64,000 bases of DNA from Xenorhabdus ishibashii. Lineage in GTDB: Bacteria; Pseudomonadota; Gammaproteobacteria; Enterobacterales; Enterobacteriaceae. Made by a program: the position numbers and the translations under genes. Under the pieces are notes generated by a model. It saw only the letters and a program-made list of their open reading frames with translations. It searched no databases and was not told the origin of the DNA. The DNA is taken from contig NZ_NJAK01000001.1 of assembly GCF_002632755.1 (NCBI RefSeq), positions 1,860,001 to 1,924,000 of the forward strand, in the 5' to 3' direction. Positions 58,501 to 64,000 of the stretch are shown here, piece after piece. Position 1 is the stretch's first letter, and each line of letters begins with the position of its first letter.

Positions 58501-59129
58501 GCTATCCGTTCAACCCGAACGCCCGTGAAGAAGTGCCGTTGAGCGAGTTTGATCGCTTCTTCCGGCCGGGCGGGACGCTGGATGCCTTCTACCAGCAAAG
58601 CCTGAAACCGTTTGTGGAGAACAACCTGACCATGGGTACCGATGGCAAGATGCTGATCCGTCCAGACGTTATGAAACAACTGGCAGTGGCGAACCGCATT
58701 CGCACCACCTTCTTTACGCCACAAAACGGCCTCGGCACCCAGTTTGCAGTTGAACCGGTGAGCCTGACCGGCAATAAACGCCGTGCCTTGCTAAACCTTG
58801 ACGGCCAACTGGTGGACTATTCCCACGGTCGCAGCAACGTGGCACGTCTGGTCTGGCCAAACTCCATGCGTGCCGGCACGGAAAGCCAACTGACCCTGAT
58901 GCCGGCGAAAAGCAATCAGGCACCACGCTCTGTCAGCTTTAGCGGCCCGTGGGCTCAGTTGCGGCTGATTAACAGCGGCAAGCTGACCAACGTCCAGCCG
59001 GGCTTCTTTGATGTACGCTTTAGCGTCGATAATGGCGAGATGACCTATCGCATCTATGTGGATGAATCGGACAACCCGTTTGCGGGTGGGCTGTTCAGTC
59101 AATTCAAACTGCCAGACACCCTCTATTAA
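55518..59129 (+). CDS. tssM: T6SS inner-membrane protein TssM (IcmF/VasK)
   Basis: The 1203-residue protein has two N-terminal helices (about residues 31-50 and 69-85), then a cytoplasmic NTPase-like domain with Walker A GSQKSGKTS at residues 147-155 and DRVD-like surroundings (LNGIILTVDILRLM, LYLVMTKIDLLHGFEAMYQS). A third helix follows near residue 460 (TFSVVSASVILAMWGGWHYF) and a large periplasmic part ends the protein, including the IcmF-related and C-terminal beta domains that contact TssJ. It spans the envelope in the TssJLM complex. It is followed by a strong terminator. Confidence 0.96.
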   Translation: MKWPSLSSLAPLKSALPTLAKFKSLPRLKALMALVLALIPCLLLIAVWWWGPEWKLRNDYPLESLAARWLATVIIIMVVVFWVGMKVWRRLRTLEKLNLDVELKVVDPVRVDIEHQDRYLEHWKSQLQRHLDSYNYLYERPWYIIVGSQKSGKTSLIKEGYKLSEIAAPEYLRQDGEVPLMLRCWLGEKAVIIDPKGQLIDQPVPPNSDKPQINSRLWEALLNWLAENRQRQPLNGIILTVDILRLMTDSREQRERYVREIHQRLQDIRLTFHSQLPLYLVMTKIDLLHGFEAMYQSLDRKLRDQILGVTFSLNNRDEKAWRSELEEFWKQWMNNLNSAMPDMMLNNVDANQRSALFSFTRQIQGLYSYIVQMLEDILYNDEHHRPTLRGVYLTSAHQMGQMDDLFTQSASSQYHLGLQAFPTWPTGDTLPYFTNSLFEDVLLAEPNLAAENRIWLSRNRRQLYTFSVVSASVILAMWGGWHYFYQKNYRAGEEVLAQAKNFLSVPPPKGDDHYGNLQLPLLNPIRDATLAYGNYHENKSFLTDMALYQGGGVGPYVEGTYLKLLEQRFLPALMQGLLDDLNQAPAGSEEKLEILRVMRMMEDASKRNSGLVTQYMRERWSKAFHGQRDVQEALLTHLNYALERTDWKDKRDKGEQDATDRFVPFVKPIHQAQQELKALSVNQRVYQNLRIKAQDALPAPINLRDQIGPSFDSVFVASNEKRLVVPQFLTRHGLMDYFVQQGNELVELTAMDSWVLNIKNNSPDKYAEQAPSPANDKYSDTDQSRIQREITELYVAEYTATWRAAMNNLEVRDFDDLPQAISAIEQVISGEQPIKRALQILSDNTNPPIINSASLSDKEKQALTLKEDYRLLNRISRDFAPETGVLVEHGDKGSTLQSVYQKLMALHRYLLAIQNSPVPGKAALQAVQMRLDKNNSDAIFEVQQMAKNLPEPLNRWIGELAEQAWRVVMMEAVRSLEVEWNDTVVRQYKTYLAGRYPFNPNAREEVPLSEFDRFFRPGGTLDAFYQQSLKPFVENNLTMGTDGKMLIRPDVMKQLAVANRIRTTFFTPQNGLGTQFAVEPVSLTGNKRRALLNLDGQLVDYSHGRSNVARLVWPNSMRAGTESQLTLMPAKSNQAPRSVSFSGPWAQLRLINSGKLTNVQPGFFDVRFSVDNGEMTYRIYVDESDNPFAGGLFSQFKLPDTLY

Positions 59130-59167
59130 GGCAGCGGCAGTGAGTCAGCTTTGATAGCAACACTTTC

Positions 59168-59193
59168 CCCTGCCTTCGGGCAGGGTTTTTTTT
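59168..59193 (+). terminator. Strong intrinsic terminator between tssM and vasL
   Basis: A 7-bp GC-rich stem (CCCTGCC/GGCAGGG) closed by a TTCG tetraloop runs straight into eight T residues, 38 bases past the tssM stop. The AAGGAG ribosome-binding site of vasL follows at once. It should end most of the long tss transcript and separate the core genes from vasL and the vgrG module. Confidence 0.93.
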
Positions 59194-59211
59194 AAGGAGA
59201 AAAGCGAGAAT

Positions 59212-60609
59212 ATGAGTGGGCATCCTGAAAATCTTATTATCCGTGCGGGCGGCAGTCCGCTGAATTTGCCAGAATTTGCCGTTATCCGCGATGAAATCAA
59301 CAAAACCAGCCATCCGGCACAGCCGGAAGTGAACTGGCCGTTGGTCGAATCCCTGTCCCTGACGTTATTCAAAACCAACGGGGTCGATTTACAAACCGCG
59401 ATTTACTACACCCTGGCACGGATGCACTTAAATGAGCTGGCAGGGTTCACTGAGGGGTGTGAATTATTGGCAGGGGTTATCGTCAGTGAATGGGATACCT
59501 TGTGGCCGCCTCAGCCACAGGTTCGCACCGACTTGCTGGAATGGTTCCATGCCCGTACCAGCAGTGTACTGCGCCAACTTGATTTTGCCGCCAGCGACCT
59601 GCGGATGATTTACCGCGCTGAACGGGCACTCCAGCTCATTATCGATCGGTTGCAGCAATCCGACCTGAAACGCCTGCCGCGAGTGGAAAACCTGTTGTGG
59701 TTTTTCCAGAACGCGGCGAAAAAACTGGAGAAACCCCGTCAGGCGGCGAAACCGGTGGCGCAACCGGTGCAGATGCCTCCTCTGGTTTACCTGTCTCAGT
59801 CGGAAGGAGAACCGGAAATACCACCGCCTCCGCCGCCACTGCGCCATGAATCCCAGCCTGCGGCTGACAACCAACCGCGAGTACGGGTTCAGTTTCCCGA
59901 ACAGCCCCCGCAGGGACTAAGTGCGTGGCAGGGCTTTGGTCTGGGGGCTTTGTTGGGCTTATTGGTGTTGATGGGCTGCTGGCTGTTGTTCTACAAACCC
60001 CTGCAACAACAACTCCATGCCATCACCGATCAGCCCGCGGGTGACCGGCTGGCGTGGCTATACCAACCTGAACTGGCAGGTTATGCCCGCCAGCTTGAAC
60101 GGCTGGCGGAGACTTCACCACGAGTGACATGGGAGGCAGCCCGTGCCTTGACCGCAACCGCGGAACAGCGGTGGCCACAGTCTCCGGTTCAGCAGCAGGT
60201 GACCCGCCAATGGCAGCAGCAGGTCGTCGCCCGTATTGATAGTGTACCGCTGACAGGGAGTTGGAATACCACCCGTGACCAGCTCCAGCAACTGGCGGAT
60301 AAGATCCTGTTGCAGGAGCGGACTAGGGGCAGCTTCACCCTGTCCTACCTGAAAACGGCTATCTATGACATCCAGCGCAGCCACAGCAGTGAAATTCCGC
60401 TGGAAGAACAGTTGCGCCAGTTAGGTGCCTATGCGGCCAAAGGGGAAATACCCCCGCCGGTATTGCTGAAAGGGATTGATGACCGCTTTAACGCCCTGCT
60501 TGGTCGTTATGATCGGCTGCGTCAGGCGACCGAACAACTGGACAATCATGATAACAAGGCGACCGGACATCCATCGCCCCTTGAGCCGCCAGTTCCGCCA
60601 ACACATTGA
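59212..60609 (+). CDS. vasL: T6SS protein VasL (ImpA-N and VasL domains, membrane-anchored)
   Basis: The 465-residue product has an N-terminal ImpA-like domain (IIRAGGSPLNLPEFAVIRDE, CELLAGVIVSEWDTLWPPQP, RAERALQLIIDRLQQ) and a proline-rich linker (PEIPPPPPPLRHE). One transmembrane helix follows (FGLGALLGLLVLMGCWLLFY, about residues 244-263), and then the VasL domain (WNTTRDQLQQLADKILLQER, GSFTLSYLKTAIYDI). Related TssA-like proteins with such tails help hold the sheath's distal end. It starts after a terminator and so may have its own expression. Confidence 0.9.
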   Translation: MSGHPENLIIRAGGSPLNLPEFAVIRDEINKTSHPAQPEVNWPLVESLSLTLFKTNGVDLQTAIYYTLARMHLNELAGFTEGCELLAGVIVSEWDTLWPPQPQVRTDLLEWFHARTSSVLRQLDFAASDLRMIYRAERALQLIIDRLQQSDLKRLPRVENLLWFFQNAAKKLEKPRQAAKPVAQPVQMPPLVYLSQSEGEPEIPPPPPPLRHESQPAADNQPRVRVQFPEQPPQGLSAWQGFGLGALLGLLVLMGCWLLFYKPLQQQLHAITDQPAGDRLAWLYQPELAGYARQLERLAETSPRVTWEAARALTATAEQRWPQSPVQQQVTRQWQQQVVARIDSVPLTGSWNTTRDQLQQLADKILLQERTRGSFTLSYLKTAIYDIQRSHSSEIPLEEQLRQLGAYAAKGEIPPPVLLKGIDDRFNALLGRYDRLRQATEQLDNHDNKATGHPSPLEPPVPPTH

Positions 60610-60871
60610 CGGCATTGTACAGGTGGAAGAGCGTCTGACTGACCGGATGCGGCGGGGACGCCCCATTCGCGGGCATTTACTCTCACTGACGCTGAACCCT
60701 GATTGTTATCGTAATCAGGGAGAAATGTATCGCTTCTGCCGGTTAATCAATCAGGCACTGGCTTGTTTTATCACCCAATCTTCGTTTGTCATGCTGCAAA
60801 TTTTCACCCCGGACAGTCACAAGGTGCTATGGCAGTTCTGGCATGTCGATGGATTACGCCCGGCCATGTAA
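60548..60871 (+). CDS. Small ORF resembling the C-terminal part of TssF
   Basis: The product of about 107 residues (ATG at 60548, overlapping vasL by 62 bases; the frame extends back to 60476, so the start is uncertain and lacks a clear ribosome-binding site) contains TDRMRRGRPIRG and then GEMYRFCRLINQALACFITQ. These align with the end of TssF in this same cluster (TDRLFRGQPVRG, GELYLFSTILSRFFSLYASV). The N-terminal 500 residues of TssF have no counterpart. A small uncharacterised gene, VCA0122, sits at this place between vasL and vgrG in V. cholerae, so it may be a conserved accessory gene rather than debris. Confidence 0.65.
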   Translation: MITRRPDIHRPLSRQFRQHIDGIVQVEERLTDRMRRGRPIRGHLLSLTLNPDCYRNQGEMYRFCRLINQALACFITQSSFVMLQIFTPDSHKVLWQFWHVDGLRPAM

Positions 60872-60904
60872 GGCATGCATGTCATAACCGATAAGGAATA
60901 AAAA

Positions 60905-62351
60905 ATGAAAAGTGGATTACGTTTTACCTGCCGTATACCAGCCCCAGCCGGAAACCGCGCATGGGGTAGATACGATTTATCAGGTACGGTTAGGCGTCGG
61001 CATGAGTCCGCAGCGCAGTTTGCACAAAGATTTCAACCCGGAGAACCCGCGCTATCACCTCTCCCATATGCACAGCAGCGAAGGCTTTCGTGACTTCGGC
61101 AGCCAGACCCCTTACACCGTGTTTGAAAGTTACGGACGCTTCCAGAAAGATGCCGCCGCCAAACCATTTTTAAAATACCGGCAGGAAGCACTGGACAACC
61201 AGAAACAGACGGGCAGCGGTAGCAGTAACTGCATCAAACTGATGCCGGGCAAAATCTTCGAGATAAAAAATCATCCCCATAAACTGCTTAATGTTCGCTG
61301 GCAGGTAGTCGGTATCAGCCACCACGGGCGTTGCCCGCAGGCATTGGGAAATGATGCCGGTGAAGGCACCACGCTTTCCAACCAGTTCAGTTTTATTTCC
61401 GGTCTGGATGATTACCGCCCGCCTTTCCACTACAAACCGCTGGCAGATGGCGATGAAACCGCCATCGTGGTCGGCCCGGAAGGTGAGGAAATCTTCGTTA
61501 ATAAAGACGGGGCGATTAAAGTCCATTTTCACTGGAACCGCTATGACCAACCCGATGATAGCGCGTCGTGCTGGGTGCGGGTGGCACAGGGCTGGAACGG
61601 TAACGGCTTTGGTTTTATGGCGATACCGCGTATCGGGCAGGAGGTGATTATCTCTTACCTGAACGGCGATATCGACCGCCCCATCGTCACTGGCTGTGTC
61701 TATAACGGCCTGAACCGCCCGCCACTGGATTTACCGGCCCAAAAAACTCGTACCACGTTTAAAACCAAAACCCACAAAGGCAAAGGCTTTAACGAACTGC
61801 GCTTTGAGGATGCGAAAGACAGCGAAGAAATCTATCTCCACGGCCAGAAAGACCTGACTGCCCATATCGAAAATGATGCCTACTGGCACATCAAACATGA
61901 CCAGAAGAGCCGCATCGATAACAACCGTTACCACGATATCCGCGCCGATGACCATCATCAGGTCGCCGGTTCGCGCAAAATCACCACCGAAGGGGATGTC
62001 TCCCACCGGATTGCCGGCAGCCAGCATATCCAGACCGGCGACGCGACTGTGATTGACAGCGGACAGGAAATCCATCTGAAAAGCGGCGGCAAAGTGGTGC
62101 TGGAAGCGGCAGCCGAAATCACCCTGAAAGTGGGCGGCAGTTTTCTGAAAGTCACACCGGGCGGCATTCTCTGCTCACCGATTAATGTTGGACAAGGTTC
62201 AGGCGGCAGCGGGCGCGGGGTTTCACTGCAATTACCGGAAGGCGTGGAGCCATTGCCGGAGGTGGAATTTCCGGTCAAAAAATATTGTGCATTGCAGGCT
62301 CAGGAGAATGCAGCCTGGGTGATTAAAGCCCCGCAGGGAGGACAGTCATGA
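60905..62351 (+). pseudogene. vgrG: VgrG (TssI) with an out-of-frame deletion of the N-terminal hub
   Basis: The ATG at 60905, with AAGGA just ahead, starts MKSGLRFTCRI like a VgrG, but that frame leaves VgrG similarity at once and stops at 61093. VgrG sequence continues in the next frame from about 60920: VLPAVYQPQPETAHGVDTIY, SYGRFQKDAAAKPFLKYRQE, then the gp5-like OB-fold (GEEIFVNKDGAIKVHFHWNR, GFMAIPRIGQEVIISYLNGD) and the needle. A GTG at 60912 would give 479 residues without most of the gp27-like domain; full VgrGs exceed 600. It is probably non-functional as a spike unless frameshifting or partial assembly rescues it. Confidence 0.8.
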
Positions 62352-62848
62352 CTGATTCTACCCAAAAAACAAGCTGGGCAACCTGGCTGGGCGGATCTGA
62401 CAAATCGCCAGTTTACCTGATGATCAACCCGCTTTCGGTGCCTAATCCTGTCAACACGCTCTATGTGAACAACTGGGTTGAACAGGCTTTCCCCCTGTAT
62501 AGCGGTACATCGCTTGCTCACCTGATGGAGCAGGGGCCGTGGCTTATTCAGCCGAAAATGGACTGTCTGTCCACGTTTGCTCGTCTGCTCGACCACCGCG
62601 CGTTCAGTGACGGCAGTTGGGGCTGGGCATACCGTAGCGATACGGGCTGGCAGGCACATCCGCTGGTGTTTCAGGCAATGGAAACGCAGATGGCATTGGG
62701 TGCGGCAGTGGGTACGGCGAGTAATAACGATGGATCATGGGAAACCGAAAGCGCTCCGCCACTGATTTCTGAGAAAGAGAAGCTGTTCATGGCCGCCATT
62801 GTCTCTTCTACACCGACGGACCGGGCACAGTTAGCCTGGGGGCTCTGA
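62348..62848 (+). CDS. Shortened DUF4123 adaptor fused to effector-like sequence
   Basis: The 166-residue product starts in an ATGA overlap with vgrG. Residues 20-75 (SPVYLMINPLSVPNPVNTLY, NWVEQAFPLYSGTSLAHLME, GPWLIQPK) match the start of DUF4123, the Tap/TEC chaperone family that loads effectors onto VgrG and usually has about 250-300 residues. From about residue 105 the sequence (AMETQMALGAAVGTASNNDG, LISEKEKLFMAAIV) no longer looks like DUF4123 and resembles an effector N-terminal region. The stop at 62846-62848 lies where the next reading frame picks up coding sequence, so it is probably half of a frameshifted chimera. Confidence 0.65.
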   Translation: MTDSTQKTSWATWLGGSDKSPVYLMINPLSVPNPVNTLYVNNWVEQAFPLYSGTSLAHLMEQGPWLIQPKMDCLSTFARLLDHRAFSDGSWGWAYRSDTGWQAHPLVFQAMETQMALGAAVGTASNNDGSWETESAPPLISEKEKLFMAAIVSSTPTDRAQLAWGL

Positions 62849-62955
62849 AACGGGCATTTGGCGCTGACAGTGACACGGCTCAACACCAGCTCGAAAGACT
62901 GAAACAACTGGCTGATCAAAAAGGCCGTGCAGAGACCCGTGTTCGCTATCGTTTT

Positions 62956-63891
62956 GTGGAGGATGAGAAGAGCGGAAAAGTGAAGGTGGTTGGTTACCAT
63001 ACCCGCGAAGGAAGTGGTATGGATACGGTTAAAGTGCGTCACGTGAAGCAAACCGCACCGGGAACATACGAATTTCGGGAGGATGGCGCGGATTCGCCTA
63101 TACTGGTCTGGTACACTAACGCGTCGTCAATGTATAAGGCATTATCACCGCAGGAATTACCTCAATATTTTAACCAGCGTGGTACGCCAATCAATGTCAA
63201 CACTGTGCCGCTTGATGATCCGAGCATGACCGGTCAAACACCCGGCCTGGAAATCCCAGAGCAGCCAACGTGGCGGGACGGTGTGATGGGTAACCCGCAG
63301 CAAGATCCGAATGAAATGGCGGGGAACAAAACAGAAACGCCAATATCGGATGGAACAGACCGCGGGCCAACGAAGACGACTACACCGGTACAGGAGAGTG
63401 ATTTCCGAGATTATATTCTGATTTTCCCGATTGAGGGCGTGCCGGCGGTTTATGTTTATTTAAGCTGTCCATATGGTGGAACGGAAAAAGGTAAATACAG
63501 TGGCCGCTCTTATGACCCAACTAAAGCAGGTGGTCCTATTCAGGATTTAGATTGGAGAAATATTGAAATTACACAAGAAGGTATTGACAAAGTTAAACTG
63601 CATACTAGCAGATTTGATGAATCTATTGAAAACCAAATCATGATTGAACGCTTAGAGAAAATTCTAGCTGGAGAAATTACAATAACTGATTACGATAAGC
63701 GATTTTATACACATGAAACAAGAGAGCTAGAGCGTTATAGAGCTTTAGGTGTTCCTGATGGAGCTAATGATCTTATTACATGGAATAATACGCATACAGC
63801 TACACTAGAAGACTATAAGATCAATGAAAAGATAGATTCTTTGTATACTCCTGAAGCTATTGCAATAGCTGCAGAACATGAAGACTATTAA
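62956..63891 (+). CDS. T6SS effector with S-type pyocin domain and polymorphic toxin tip
   Basis: The 311-residue frame (GTG at 62956; an ATG at 63019 has a better AAGGAAG site) has an S-type-pyocin-like domain over about residues 25-170 (VKVRHVKQTAPGTYEFREDG, RDYILIFPIEGVPAVYVYLS). A C-terminal toxin region over residues 170-311 contains IVDL-like PIQDLDW, then YTHETRELERYRALGVPDG and WNNTHTATLEDY. Its His/Glu-rich motifs look catalytic, but I cannot name the toxin family. The same frame is open back to 62773 with plausible protein (GTVSLGALKRAFGADS) but no start codon, so the true N-terminus was probably joined to the upstream gene. The toxin tip from about 63530 is clearly AT-rich. Confidence 0.75.
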   Translation: MEDEKSGKVKVVGYHTREGSGMDTVKVRHVKQTAPGTYEFREDGADSPILVWYTNASSMYKALSPQELPQYFNQRGTPINVNTVPLDDPSMTGQTPGLEIPEQPTWRDGVMGNPQQDPNEMAGNKTETPISDGTDRGPTKTTTPVQESDFRDYILIFPIEGVPAVYVYLSCPYGGTEKGKYSGRSYDPTKAGGPIQDLDWRNIEITQEGIDKVKLHTSRFDESIENQIMIERLEKILAGEITITDYDKRFYTHETRELERYRALGVPDGANDLITWNNTHTATLEDYKINEKIDSLYTPEAIAIAAEHEDY

Positions 63892-63909
63892 TATATGGTG
63901 GATTTCCCT

Positions 63910-64000
63910 ATGAGCTACATAAAAAAAATGATAGAAAATGAATCAATTGAAGATACACTGATGTATCTTTCACTAAAGAAATCTTATCAAACTATAGATC
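63910..64000 (+). CDS. Start of probable immunity gene (cut by window edge)
   Basis: An ATG at 63910 with GGTGG about eight bases upstream opens a frame MSYIKKMIENESIEDTLMYL that runs off the window; an in-frame ATG at 63895 is an alternative. It begins within 20 bases of the toxin stop and shares its AT-rich composition, the normal place for a cognate immunity gene. Only 30 codons are visible, so no family can be named. Confidence 0.6.
   Translation, partial: MSYIKKMIENESIEDTLMYLSLKKSYQTID

Noticed and set aside
60476..60547. Upstream extension of the TssF-like small ORF to TTG at 60476 or ATG at 60479
   Set aside because: The added residues lie wholly inside vasL and show no TssF resemblance, although AAAGGG nearby means this start cannot be fully excluded.

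Overview
The window reads as chromosomal DNA of an entomopathogenic or symbiotic member of the Morganellaceae, most likely Xenorhabdus, with Photorhabdus as the alternative. The housekeeping proteins are close to those of E. coli and Yersinia. The ShlA/HpmA-type haemolysin pair resembles XhlBA of Xenorhabdus (PhlBA in Photorhabdus), and several loci are reduced in a way typical of that group. The species assignment is inferred from protein resemblance, not from a database search.

Positions 1-32300 follow an E. coli-like backbone. The first block is yicH (partial), xanP, gltS, recG, a trmH remnant, spoT, rpoZ, gmk, ligB, yicG, yidR, yidQ and a yidE remnant. The second block is avtA, tag, glyQS, a lone tRNA-Pro, dppABCDF, a truncated hmsP/yhjK, yhjJ, an inserted phospholipase C gene, a tautomerase gene and yhjD. 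This backbone carries visible scars of gene loss: a 40-codon trmH stub, the last 58 or so codons of yidE, a 27-codon Phd/YefM-type antitoxin stub beside the tRNA, and hmsP reduced to its sensor and HAMP part without the GGDEF and EAL domains.

Positions 32400-38600 hold a two-partner secretion haemolysin system, with the outer-membrane TpsB transporter upstream of the 1462-residue TpsA exoprotein, both on the minus strand. AT-rich non-coding stretches follow.

Positions 39200-64000 hold one type VI secretion system. Hcp is divergent from a long operon whose order, tssB-C-E-F-G-fha-J-K-L-clpV-vasH-vasI-tssA-tssM-vasL-small ORF-vgrG, is that of the Vibrio cholerae VCA0107-0123 cluster as I recall it. 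The sheath, baseplate and membrane-complex genes all look intact. The unusual parts are a VasH-like regulator that lacks the whole AAA+ sigma-54 activation domain, a strong intrinsic terminator between tssM and vasL, a small ORF resembling only the C-terminal part of TssF, a vgrG with an out-of-frame loss of most of its gp27-like hub, a shortened DUF4123 adaptor gene that runs by an apparent frameshift into an S-type-pyocin-domain effector, and an AT-rich toxin tip followed by the start of a probable immunity gene. The core injection machine looks functional, while its local spike and cargo module is damaged or being remodelled.
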